Shown in pieces: positions 7,566 to 15,380 of a stretch of DNA of 64,000 bases. The notes under the pieces were generated by a model that was given only the letters and a program-made list of their open reading frames with translations, made no database searches and was not told where the DNA came from. The DNA is from an uncultured bacterium. GTDB lineage: Bacteria; Bacteroidota; Bacteroidia; Bacteroidales; Bacteroidaceae. A program made the translations under genes and the position numbers. Numbering within the stretch: the first letter of the stretch is position 1; each line of letters starts with the position of its first letter. The stretch spans positions 1-64,000 of the forward strand of contig CAJMSE010000017.1 in assembly GCA_905216025.1 (NCBI GenBank), given 5' to 3'.

Positions 7566-8939
7566 TTATTTGCCGGCTCCGGAAACGATTGCAATGAGTT
7601 CCTCGATAGTCACCGTCCGCTGCTCGCCTGACGCCATATCCTTAAGCGTCACCTTATTTGCGGCCATCTCATCCTCGCCGACAAGAGCCACAAACGGGAT
7701 GTTCTTGGCATTCGCATAGCTCATCTGCTTCTTCATCTTATTAGAGTCAGGGTATATCTCGGCACGGATTCCGGCCTCGCGCACCTTGCTGACGAGCGGC
7801 ATGCAGTATGCCACTTCCTTCTCTCCGAAATTGATGAAAAGAACCTGGGTAGACGTAACGGCGTCATTGGGATAAAGGTTTAGGGTGTTAAGCACGTCAT
7901 AGATACGGTCTGCTCCGAATGAGATACCGACACCACTGACTCCCGGCATGCCGAAGATTCCGGTCAGATTGTCATATCGTCCGCCTCCCGTTATGCTTCC
8001 GATAGGCGTGTCAAGAGCCTTGACCTCGAAGATTGCACCGGTATAATAGTTCAAGCCACGCGCCAGAGCGAGGTCCAACTGAATCTCGTTCTTAAGTCCG
8101 ACAGTCTTCAACGTGTCGAGAATGAAGCACGTCTCATCAACGCCTTTCAGACCAGTTTCACTGTCCTTAAGCACTTCCCTGATGACTGCGACCTTCTCGT
8201 CGTTGGTTCCGCTCAGCGTAAGTACCGGCTGCAACTTGTCTATCGCCTCATCCGAAAGACCGGCGATGCGAAGCTCTGCGTTGACATTCTCGATACCGAT
8301 CTTGTCCAGTTTGTCGATGGCGACCGTTATATCTACAATCTTATCGGCCGCGCCAATCATCTCTGCGATACCTGTCAGTATCTTGCGGTTGTTGATTTTA
8401 ATCTGCACCCGCACGCCGAACCGCGTGAAAACAGTATCGACAATCTGCATGAGTTCAACCTCGTTAAGGAGAGAATCGCTGCCTACAACGTCAGCATCGC
8501 ACTGATAAAACTCACGGTAACGGCCTTTCTGAGGTCTGTCTGCGCGCCATACCGGCTGTATCTGATAACGCTTGAACGGCAACTGAAGTTCATTGCGGTG
8601 CATCACTACATAACGCGCGAACGGCACGGTAAGGTCGTAACGCAATCCCTTCTCACATATACAGGAAGCCAGATGCAAAGAGTTGTGCTCCGCAAGTTCT
8701 GCCTCCGACAGACCTGCAAGATAATCGCCGCTGTTCAATATCTTGAAAAGAAGTTTGTCTCCCTCCTCGCCGTACTTGCCCATCAGTGTCTGAAGAGTCT
8801 CAATCGACGGAGTCTCAATCTGTTCAAAACCATACAGTGCATAAACCGAACGTATGGTATTGAAGATATAGTTGCGCTTGGCCATCTCTACGGGAGAAAA
8901 GTCACGCGTTCCCTTGGGTATGCTCGGTTTCTGTGCCAT
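7566..8939 (-). CDS. hisS: Histidine-tRNA ligase
   Basis: Charges tRNA-His with histidine (class II synthetase). Motifs: PKGTRDFSP at the N-terminus, motif 2 around FAREFYQ-like sequence KGRYREFYQCDADVVG, the histidine-specific LARGLNYYTGAIFE and GGGRYDNLTG, and a C-terminal anticodon-binding domain (residues about 365-455). The 457-residue length is usual for Bacteroidetes. The ATG at 8939 overlaps the purA stop as TGATG; a GTG at 8942 is a less likely alternative. This arrangement suggests translational coupling to purA. Confidence 0.95.
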   Translation of the reverse strand: MAQKPSIPKGTRDFSPVEMAKRNYIFNTIRSVYALYGFEQIETPSIETLQTLMGKYGEEGDKLLFKILNSGDYLAGLSEAELAEHNSLHLASCICEKGLRYDLTVPFARYVVMHRNELQLPFKRYQIQPVWRADRPQKGRYREFYQCDADVVGSDSLLNEVELMQIVDTVFTRFGVRVQIKINNRKILTGIAEMIGAADKIVDITVAIDKLDKIGIENVNAELRIAGLSDEAIDKLQPVLTLSGTNDEKVAVIREVLKDSETGLKGVDETCFILDTLKTVGLKNEIQLDLALARGLNYYTGAIFEVKALDTPIGSITGGGRYDNLTGIFGMPGVSGVGISFGADRIYDVLNTLNLYPNDAVTSTQVLFINFGEKEVAYCMPLVSKVREAGIRAEIYPDSNKMKKQMSYANAKNIPFVALVGEDEMAANKVTLKDMASGEQRTVTIEELIAIVSGAGK

Positions 8940-10210
8940 CACTTCAATATTATGGTCTGCTCGCGGTCCGGACCGATTGATATAATAGTAATAGGGGTCT
9001 CAAGCTCAGCCTCGAGGAAGGCAATATAGTCCTTAAAAGCCTGAGGGAACTGCTCTGCTGAAGTAAACTTGGTCATGTCCGTCTTCCACCCTGGCAACTC
9101 CTTGTATACCGGTTCGATACCGCTTTCGATGTTATAGGGGAAGTGATCGATCTGCTCGCCGTCCTTCTTGTAAGCCACGCAGGCCTTTATCGTATCAAAT
9201 CCGTCAAGCACATCGCTCTTCATCATTATCAGTTTGGTGACGCCGTTCACCATTATGGCATACTTCAAAGCAACGAGGTCTATCCATCCGCAACGGCGCT
9301 CGCGGCCCGTAACGGCACCGTACTCATGTCCGATGGCACGGATTGTATCCCCTGTCTCATCGAAAAGCTCCGTCGGGAACGGTCCGGCGCCCACACGGGT
9401 GCAATAAGCCTTCATTATTCCGTATACGTCTCCAATTCTGTTCGGGCCGATACCGAGACCTATGCAGGCACCGGCGCTGATGGTATTAGACGATGTCACG
9501 AAAGGATACGAACCGAAATCGACGTCGAGCATCGTACCCTGCGCACCCTCACAGAGGATGTTGTTGCCGTTCTTGAGCATTGCATTTATCTCATGTTCAG
9601 AGTCGACAATGCTGAAACGGCGCAGATATTCAATGCCTTCAAGCCATTTCTTCTCCACCTCTGTAATGTCGTAGTCATAGTTCATAGACTTGAGGATGCT
9701 ATCATGATGAGCCTTGCACTCTGCATACTTGCGCTCGAAGTCCTCAAAAATATCGCCCACACGCAGGCCGTTACGCGACACCTTGTCTGTATACGTCGGT
9801 CCGATGCCCTTGCCGGTGGTGCCCACCTTGCTCTTTCCCTTGGCGGCCTCGTATGCTGCATCAAGCACTCTATGTGTCGGCATTATAAGATGAGCCTTGC
9901 GGGATATGTGCAAACGGCTTGTAAGGTCGTGTCCGCTCTGCTCAAGAGCCTTGGCCTCTTCCATGAAGAGGTCAGGAGCGAGGACAACTCCATTACCTAT
10001 TATATTTATCTTACCGCCCTGGAATATGCCCGACGGCACGCTGCGCAGGACGTATTTCTGTCCTTCAAACTCCAGCGTATGACCGGCATTGGGACCTCCC
10101 TGGAACCTTGCTATAACGTCATACTTGGGAGTCAACACATCAACCACCTTGCCTTTTCCTTCATCCCCCCACTGAAGTCCGAGAAGGATGTCAACTTTGC
10201 CTTTATTCAT
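8939..10210 (-). CDS. purA: Adenylosuccinate synthase
   Basis: Catalyses the GTP-dependent first step from IMP to AMP. The 423-residue protein begins with the IMP/GTP-binding loop LGLQWGDEGKGK (residues 10-21). It carries GGPNAGHT near residue 38, GTTGKGIGPTY near residue 129, the IMP-site region CEGAQGTMLD and, further on, TGRERRCGWID. Its start lies 8 nt inside the fur gene, and its stop overlaps the hisS start, so fur, purA and hisS form a compact translationally linked unit. Confidence 0.97.
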   Translation of the reverse strand: MNKGKVDILLGLQWGDEGKGKVVDVLTPKYDVIARFQGGPNAGHTLEFEGQKYVLRSVPSGIFQGGKINIIGNGVVLAPDLFMEEAKALEQSGHDLTSRLHISRKAHLIMPTHRVLDAAYEAAKGKSKVGTTGKGIGPTYTDKVSRNGLRVGDIFEDFERKYAECKAHHDSILKSMNYDYDITEVEKKWLEGIEYLRRFSIVDSEHEINAMLKNGNNILCEGAQGTMLDVDFGSYPFVTSSNTISAGACIGLGIGPNRIGDVYGIMKAYCTRVGAGPFPTELFDETGDTIRAIGHEYGAVTGRERRCGWIDLVALKYAIMVNGVTKLIMMKSDVLDGFDTIKACVAYKKDGEQIDHFPYNIESGIEPVYKELPGWKTDMTKFTSAEQFPQAFKDYIAFLEAELETPITIISIGPDREQTIILK

Positions 10211-10706
10211 TTTCTTTATTCTTTTGTGATTTTATATTCTCCTTATTAACCTTCCGGCGGCTGCCCTTAGCCATGCAGCCGCTGCAAATGCCGTAAAGAT
10301 ACAATGAGAAACCATCCTTTCTGAATCTTCTAAGGCGCAACCCATCAATGAACTTTTCTATTCCGGGCACCTTAAGCTCCGTTATCTTGCCGCATACGGT
10401 ACAGACCTGATGGCAATGACACTTGCTGCCGTAGCATGCCTCATACTTTGTTCCGCCATTCAGACGGTGACAGACAACAAGCCCCAGTTCCATAAACAGT
10501 TTCAAGGTGTTGTAGAGCGTAGCTCTGCTGACAGGAAACCTGGACACCCTCCGCAGTTTGTCGCTGAGCTCGTCCAGCGTGAAATGCCCTTCAATACTGT
10601 ATACGGCATCAAGCACGGCAAAGCGCTCAGGGGTCTTCCTGTGATTGTTCTGTTCCAGATAAGCGGTCAGAATTTCCTCTACAGAAGCCTTGACACTATC
10701 TTCCAT
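10203..10706 (-). CDS. fur: Fur-family metal-responsive repressor
   Basis: Predicted iron- or peroxide-sensing transcriptional repressor (Fur/PerR/Zur superfamily). The 167-residue protein has an N-terminal winged helix (about 15-90: KTPERFAVLDAVYSI, SRATLYNTLKLF) and a dimerisation domain with the metal/zinc motifs CHCHQVCTVCGK (residues about 107-118) and CSGCM (about 150). Whether it senses Fe, Zn or peroxide cannot be decided by eye. A TAACTTTG -7 element sits at 10740-10733 without a good -33 box. It leads the fur-purA-hisS unit, an unusual pairing of a metal regulator with purine and translation genes. Confidence 0.88.
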   Translation of the reverse strand: MEDSVKASVEEILTAYLEQNNHRKTPERFAVLDAVYSIEGHFTLDELSDKLRRVSRFPVSRATLYNTLKLFMELGLVVCHRLNGGTKYEACYGSKCHCHQVCTVCGKITELKVPGIEKFIDGLRLRRFRKDGFSLYLYGICSGCMAKGSRRKVNKENIKSQKNKENE

Positions 10707-10768
10707 CTCTCATTATAAATTCATAGACAATACAAAGTTAATATTTTTATCCGAAACGGGAAATATTA

Positions 10769-11395
10769 TCATGGAAAAAGTACAATCCCCTCGCCTTTCA
10801 ACCTGCTTTGCAATAGTTTTTCATGTTCATCCCCCAGTTCCATGAACCACATGGCACTGGACATGGCAGCCTTACTCACGGCCATGCCGCCACCATTCAC
10901 CGCCGCTATCAATCCGGAGACAAAGTGCTCAGTCCCGCTGTCGTCCGGAATATATCCTTTCTTGAAAAGAAGCGATAATGTATGGAAACCGCACAGCCGG
11001 CACATATCTTCGTCCGACCCGATCCAGCAATAAGCCTTACCTGCAGCAAAGGCCAGATGCTGGTAGAGATTGAAAGAGGCCATCTCCGCGATTTCCTGCG
11101 AGCAGGTCTGCTCAACCCATAAGTCAGCATCTTCGGGAGTCATCTCAGCGGCAGGCATAACCAATGTCGCAAGAATCTTGCACTCTCTGACGTTCTCTTT
11201 CCAAAGCGCGAGAGCCAGCTCATAGTCTTTCCCTATACCGGCGGCCATGTCTTTCAGCATAGGGAAAGACGCGCCCCAGTTCACATGATAGCCGGAGCCT
11301 TTCTCGCGCATGGACTGCGCCACGACACCGTTCATCAGAAGACGGAATGACCGCTTTATCTCCTTTAACCTTTCGTTTACTGCCTCTTCCTGCAT
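10769..11395 (-). CDS. AlkD-like HEAT-repeat DNA alkylation repair family protein
   Basis: A 208-residue all-helical protein without signal peptide. The pattern MREKGSGYHVNWGASFPMLKDMAA followed by KDYELALALWKENVRECKILATLV resembles Bacteroidetes proteins named DNA alkylation repair enzyme, a HEAT-repeat fold related to AlkD glycosylases. I cannot confirm the alkyl-purine binding residues of AlkD, so the enzymatic role is uncertain. It lies 4 nt after the peptidase M49 gene in the same direction and 62 nt before fur. Confidence 0.6.
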   Translation of the reverse strand: MQEEAVNERLKEIKRSFRLLMNGVVAQSMREKGSGYHVNWGASFPMLKDMAAGIGKDYELALALWKENVRECKILATLVMPAAEMTPEDADLWVEQTCSQEIAEMASFNLYQHLAFAAGKAYCWIGSDEDMCRLCGFHTLSLLFKKGYIPDDSGTEHFVSGLIAAVNGGGMAVSKAAMSSAMWFMELGDEHEKLLQSRLKGEGIVLFP

Positions 11396-11399
11396 ATCA

Positions 11400-13352
11400 T
11401 CAAATCAATGTGGCATACTCGGTGCTATACCTAAGCATCTGCTCAGCATAGCCTTCGGTGTAATCAAGCTGTATATCAGTGATTTCTCCCGTACCGTCTG
11501 TCACCGGAATCATCTTCGGATTCAAAAAACCTTTATACGGCGCAATATTCAACCGGCGGTAACGTTCCAGCACCTCGGCATGAAGTTCCGGATTGACGCT
11601 CACGGCATATAGCTCCACAAGATTACGTGCCGCATCATAGTCGCCCTCGCTCTTTATCCGCTGTATCTCTGCCAGTAGCGTTGCAAACTGACTGCGCAGC
11701 CCTGCATAGTCATTTATCTTCACATAACTCTTCCCGTCTGCCTTAACAATCTCGACGGCATCTCCGTTTTCGGCACACCAGCGGGCTATGAGGGCACGGT
11801 TGCGCATGTGAGCCTCTTCGATATTGTTGCCTGGCTCAATCCTGACGAGCTGCGTCATAAGACCGTTAAGGATGTAAGTGTAATACTGCGACTTGTATGC
11901 TTCACCATCGGGCAGAAGTCCGAGTTCCACCATCTTCGGGTCGGCAAGATAGTAAAGGGCAAACAGGTCAGCCCTCGCCTCCTCTATCGTATTACCGTAA
12001 GACTTCAGCGCCTCTGGGTCCACGCCCGGCAACAGCTGCCCGCTGCCATGTCCGAGACATTCGTGAAGGTCTGTGTGCAGCATCTCGCATTGCGTGCCGT
12101 ACTTCTCGATCAAAGCCATGACACCACTCTCGCCGACGAACTCGCCGAGGAATCCGCTACCCTTGGCTGCCTCATCATACGCTCTTATAAGGTTGCCGAT
12201 GGTCACGCTCTTGCTTCCATGCTCTGCTCTTATCCAGTCTGCATTCGGCAGGTTGATGCCAATCGCTGTGGACGGATACTCATCGCCGCCGAGCATCGCC
12301 GCACACACGACTTTTGCCGACACGCCCGTGACGACGGTCTTCCTGAACCGCGGATCTACGGGCGAATGGTCCTCAAACCACTGCGCGTTACTGCTTATCA
12401 GCCGCGTCCTTTCCGTTGCCTCGGTATCTATATACTCTACGATGCCTTCCCACGAACCCTTTATCCCAAGGGGATCGCCGTAAACTTCTATGAACCCGTT
12501 TATGAAATCTATCATACCGTCAAGCGACTTGACCCACTCTATCGAGTATTCGTCAAACATCACCAAGTCTCCGGAAGTGTAATAGTCTATAAGCTTTCCG
12601 ATAACGCTGCGCTGCGACTCATTCTCCGCCGCACCCCTCGCCTTTTCAAGCCAATATACAATCTGTCGTATCGCAGAACTGTAACGCCCCCCAATACGGC
12701 AAACCTCCTCGACGATGCCGTCCTCCGTCTTCACCAGTCGCGAGTTGAGACCATATGCCGGAGTGCGGTGTCCCTTGCCTTCCTTCATTGATGAGTAAAA
12801 CGTCTCCACTTCCTTTTGCGTCACTCCGTCATAGTAGTTGCATGCAGACGTTGCCACGAGATCCTCCCCATCGGCCTTGTTGACACGCTTCGGCATGACC
12901 TCGGGATTGAAGATAACAGGGAAAAGTTCATCACAGAGTCCATCAGGAGTCTGTTCCGGAGAGAGCGGAAGCCTGCGACGGTCAACGGCATTCACCGCCT
13001 CGCGCAGGAAAACCTCCGAGAATCCGGGGACAAACTTGCCGCATCCGTAATGATGATAGATTCCGTTTGAGAACCATACACGCTTCAGATATACTTCCAA
13101 TGCCTTAAAGTCTGCCGATCCATGCGGCACAGCGGAGTCCGTATATACGGTCTCCAAAGTCTTCCGTATTCTGAGATTATACTTGCCGAACTGGTCGAAC
13201 GTTATGTCGCGGCCATACAGCGTCGCCTGCGAGAGATAGTATACAAACTGCTTCTGACGGACGGTCAGCCGGTCAAATCCGTCAAGGCGGTATCTGAGCA
13301 TCTGTATGTCGGCAAACCGTTCGTCAGAATAATTGAAGTCACAAATACACAT
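11400..13352 (-). CDS. Dipeptidyl-peptidase III-like zinc peptidase (family M49)
   Basis: Predicted metallopeptidase releasing dipeptides from the N-terminus of oligopeptides. The hallmark six-residue zinc motif HECLGH (residues 430-435, in HTDLHECLGHGSGQ) and the third-ligand motif EEARAD (457-462) are both present. Length (650) is that of Bacteroides DPP III enzymes. There is no signal peptide, so it should be cytosolic, unlike some periplasmic or lipoprotein homologues. It is followed 4 nt later by the AlkD-like gene. The region 13353-13382 before it is too short for a full promoter, so it may be co-transcribed with the AraC-type gene. Confidence 0.9.
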   Translation of the reverse strand: MCICDFNYSDERFADIQMLRYRLDGFDRLTVRQKQFVYYLSQATLYGRDITFDQFGKYNLRIRKTLETVYTDSAVPHGSADFKALEVYLKRVWFSNGIYHHYGCGKFVPGFSEVFLREAVNAVDRRRLPLSPEQTPDGLCDELFPVIFNPEVMPKRVNKADGEDLVATSACNYYDGVTQKEVETFYSSMKEGKGHRTPAYGLNSRLVKTEDGIVEEVCRIGGRYSSAIRQIVYWLEKARGAAENESQRSVIGKLIDYYTSGDLVMFDEYSIEWVKSLDGMIDFINGFIEVYGDPLGIKGSWEGIVEYIDTEATERTRLISSNAQWFEDHSPVDPRFRKTVVTGVSAKVVCAAMLGGDEYPSTAIGINLPNADWIRAEHGSKSVTIGNLIRAYDEAAKGSGFLGEFVGESGVMALIEKYGTQCEMLHTDLHECLGHGSGQLLPGVDPEALKSYGNTIEEARADLFALYYLADPKMVELGLLPDGEAYKSQYYTYILNGLMTQLVRIEPGNNIEEAHMRNRALIARWCAENGDAVEIVKADGKSYVKINDYAGLRSQFATLLAEIQRIKSEGDYDAARNLVELYAVSVNPELHAEVLERYRRLNIAPYKGFLNPKMIPVTDGTGEITDIQLDYTEGYAEQMLRYSTEYATLI

Positions 13353-13382
13353 TATTTATATATATAAAGCGTTACGCCCTGC

Positions 13383-13820
13383 TCACTGCTTCTGAGCCTG
13401 TGCACGGCGGTTCAGATGCGCCATCTTATACTCGCGGGGAGTCATTCGCAATATCCTGTAGAAGGATGCGTAAAAAGACTGCCTGTTCGCGAATCCGACC
13501 ATGTCACTCACATCTTCTATATTAAGATCCTTATAGCGTCTGTCGGTCAATATTTCCATTGCCTCCTCTATACGGAACTTATTTACAAAAGACGTATAGT
13601 TCATGTGAAACTTAACATTGACGACCGCAGATATGTAACGGGTGTTCGTTCCCAAATCCACTGCCATCTTCTTAGCCGAATACTCTTTGTCCTTGTACTT
13701 CTTCTGCATTACGATGATGTCCAAAATCTTATCCTTCATCTCGTCCATCAGTTTTGGACTAATCATATTCCTGTATACGGCTTCCTTTTCCTTTCGTTCT
13801 GTAATATTATACTTTGCCAT
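13383..13820 (-). CDS. AraC-type helix-turn-helix regulator without a ligand domain
   Basis: A 145-residue predicted transcription factor. Two helix-turn-helix motifs fill residues about 45-135: YSAKKMAVDLGTNTRYISAVV and IEDVSDMVGFANRQSFYASF, ending in the AraC signature RMTPREYK. The N-terminal 40 residues are charged and helical, with no sugar-binding or receiver domain. It could therefore be a stand-alone DNA-binding protein, or the DNA-binding relic of a longer regulator. A TATATTTG -7 element is at 13865-13858. Its target may be the adjacent peptidase genes; this is inferred from position only. Confidence 0.82.
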   Translation of the reverse strand: MAKYNITERKEKEAVYRNMISPKLMDEMKDKILDIIVMQKKYKDKEYSAKKMAVDLGTNTRYISAVVNVKFHMNYTSFVNKFRIEEAMEILTDRRYKDLNIEDVSDMVGFANRQSFYASFYRILRMTPREYKMAHLNRRAQAQKQ

Positions 13821-13968
13821 AACCTATTGAAACCTTTAAATTCATAATAATATGGTGCAAATATACACTTTTTTTTTCAGATTAAACCCGTTTTAGCCCT
13901 ATTTTTCCGTTTTTAGTTATTTTTTACAAAACCAATGGAAGCCCCGCCTGTTCCTTATTGAAAATTTT

Positions 13969-14142
13969 GACGGAAATCCATGTGTTTTTGACAGCATGCA
14001 AAAGCACTTAGCCAAACTGTCAAAAACATTTTTGATAGCTGGCACAAACGCATTTGAAAAGCAGCAGACGGCATCAGCGGACAACCGGACGCATATCCAC
14101 GGCGGCTCCGCGACACATTCAGAAGCGCTCCGTGGCACCGTC
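13969..14142 (-). repeat. Composite tandem-array repeat, copy B (reversed)
   Basis: Same architecture as copy A in reverse orientation. The 22-bp units lie at 14142-14121, 14120-14099 and 14098-14077. A 20-nt spacer follows (14076-14057, slightly longer than in the other copies). Two 23-bp units are at 14056-14034 and 14033-14011, then two 21-bp units at 14010-13990 and 13989-13969. The CAAATGCGTTTG and AGCTATCAAAAA/TTTTTGACAG motifs are conserved. Confidence 0.75.
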
Positions 14143-14272
14143 ACAAGCTACTCCACGCAACACAACAGCACCGCCTCCATAGCCAGACAAACCGTCCACT
14201 CACACCGCACAGGCTTTTTCTTGCGGTTGTGTCCCCACACAATAAAATTTATTAAAAATAATCAATGAAATG
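14143..14272. other. Intergenic DNA, nothing recognised
   Basis: Together with 13821-13968 this flanks repeat B in the 750-nt gap between the AraC-type gene and rplU. No gene or convincing hairpin was found. The 13821-13968 part holds only the promoter region of the AraC-type gene. Confidence 0.4.
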
Positions 14273-14304
14273 TTTGCACAATCCACTCAAACCTCTTATC
14301 TTTG
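14273..14304 (+). promoter_or_regulatory. Bacteroidetes-type promoter of a candidate small RNA
   Basis: TTTG (14273-14276), 20 nt, then TATCTTTG (14297-14304): a perfect consensus promoter. No protein-coding gene begins within the next 260 nt, and a terminator follows about 60-90 nt downstream. Confidence 0.85.
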
Positions 14305-14309
14305 CAGTG

Positions 14310-14398
14310 TTATCCTGAAAACAATCTTTTTACCTTAGAGGCTAGTACCTATTGAAGATTTGAAGTGATTGCCTGCGAGGGTCGTCACTTTTATTTTT
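14310..14398 (+). ncRNA. Candidate small RNA of about 90 nt upstream of rplU
   Basis: A perfect promoter (14273-14304) is followed by a roughly 90-nt non-coding stretch that ends in an intrinsic terminator: AAGTGA (14363-14368) pairs with TCACTT (14385-14390), followed by TTATTTTTTA. This arrangement fits a free-standing small RNA, or an attenuated leader of the rplU-rpmA transcript. Rfam families such as Bacteroidales-1 are defined by this kind of promoter and terminator, but I cannot confirm membership by eye. Start and end are estimates. Confidence 0.6.
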
Positions 14399-14572
14399 TA
14401 CACCAAAACACAACAAAGTTAAAATTTACTAACAATCCAAACTTAATCAGCACAACCCAACCGCATATTAATAAAAAAGCAGTAACTTTGCGGCCGATTT
14501 AGTCCGTACAGGCTCAATGAAGCGGCAACACGACGTCTGCCCGCCTTGCGGAAAACCGTTTAATATTATATA
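14399..14572 (+). promoter_or_regulatory. Leader region of rplU-rpmA with a -7-like element
   Basis: TAACTTTG at 14483-14490 is a good -7 element with no clear TTTG at the expected distance. The following ~80-nt leader is GC-rich (GGCAACACG, TCTGCCCGCC, TTGCGG) and could fold. Ribosomal protein L21 transcripts in other bacteria carry autoregulatory leaders, so this is a possible place for one; that is inference only. Confidence 0.4.
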
Positions 14573-14890
14573 ATGTACGCAATCGTAGAAATTAACGGTC
14601 AGCAGTTTAAGGCCGAACAGGGCAAAAAGCTCTTCGTTCACCACATCAAGGACTCTAAGGAGGGCCAGGCTGTTGAATTTGAGAAGGTGCTGCTCGTCGA
14701 CAAGGATGGCAGCGTAGAGGTTGGCGCACCTACCGTAGGTGGTGCAAAAGTAGTGTGTGAAGTGGTTAATCCTCTTGTTAAGGGTGACAAGGTCATCGTT
14801 TTCAAGATGAAGCGCAGAAAGGACTACCGCAAGAAGAACGGTCACCGCGCACAGTTCACGGAGATAGTAATCAAAGAAGTAATCGCTTAA
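14573..14890 (+). CDS. rplU: 50S ribosomal protein L21
   Basis: A 105-residue protein beginning MYAIVEINGQQFKAEQGKKLFV, the typical L21 N-terminus, with the conserved C-terminal basic segment KMKRRKDYRKKNGHRAQFT. It binds 23S rRNA in the large subunit. It pairs with rpmA 20 nt downstream, the near-universal L21-L27 order. A small RNA candidate and a GC-rich leader precede it. Confidence 0.97.
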   Translation: MYAIVEINGQQFKAEQGKKLFVHHIKDSKEGQAVEFEKVLLVDKDGSVEVGAPTVGGAKVVCEVVNPLVKGDKVIVFKMKRRKDYRKKNGHRAQFTEIVIKEVIA

Positions 14891-14910
14891 AGTTTTAGGA
14901 GGACTAAGAA

Positions 14911-15174
14911 ATGGCACATAAAAAAGGTGTAGGTAGTTCTAAGAACGGCCGTGAGTCAGCTTCGCAGAGATTAGGCGTGAAAATCTGGGGTGGCCAGAAA
15001 GTCATCGCGGGCAACATCATCGTTCGTCAGCGTGGCACCAAGCACAACCCGGGCAGCAATGTGGGTATCGGCAAGGACGACACACTCTATGCCCTGGTTG
15101 ACGGAGTCGTGAACTTCAAGAAGGGTCGCCGCAACAAGAGTGTTGTATCTGTAATACCAGAAGCAGAGGCCTAA
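14911..15174 (+). CDS. rpmA: 50S ribosomal protein L27
   Basis: An 87-residue protein beginning MAHKKGVGSSKNGRESASQR, the classic L27 start whose tail reaches the peptidyl-transferase centre. It has no N-terminal extension, so no Prp-type cleavage is needed. A clear purine-rich site (AGGAGG at 14897-14902) precedes the ATG, one of few strong Shine-Dalgarno-like sequences in this window. It is co-transcribed with rplU. A weak imperfect hairpin at 15212-15247 may end the transcript, but it lacks a T run. Confidence 0.97.
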   Translation: MAHKKGVGSSKNGRESASQRLGVKIWGGQKVIAGNIIVRQRGTKHNPGSNVGIGKDDTLYALVDGVVNFKKGRRNKSVVSVIPEAEA

Positions 15175-15308
15175 CAAAAGAAAACAATAATTTATTCCAA
15201 ACAAACAACAGGATTCCCATTTCTCCATCAGGAGATTTGGGATTTCTGCGTTTAATGGACCCGACAGCCGCAGAGCGTGGTAAATTGTTGCGTTTTTTAT
15301 GGTTTTAT

Positions 15309-15340
15309 GTTGCTTATTACGCCCTTTTATATTAACTTTG
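15309..15340 (+). promoter_or_regulatory. Bacteroidetes-type promoter of serS
   Basis: GTTG (15309-15312, one mismatch to TTTG), 20 nt, then TAACTTTG (15333-15340). The serS ATG is 41 nt downstream. Confidence 0.7.
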
Positions 15341-15380
15341 CAGGAAATATAATTGACGATATTCTAAAATACATATAGTT

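Noticed and set aside
9143..10249. Long plus-strand open frame of 368 codons
   Set aside because: It is antisense to purA and fur, has no recognisable motif, and reflects codon bias of the real genes.
11808..12791. Plus-strand frame of 327 codons
   Set aside because: It is antisense to the peptidase M49 gene, which has clear catalytic motifs.
15212..15247. Terminator after rpmA
   Set aside because: The hairpin has several mismatches and no T run, so I mention it in the rpmA entry but do not call it.
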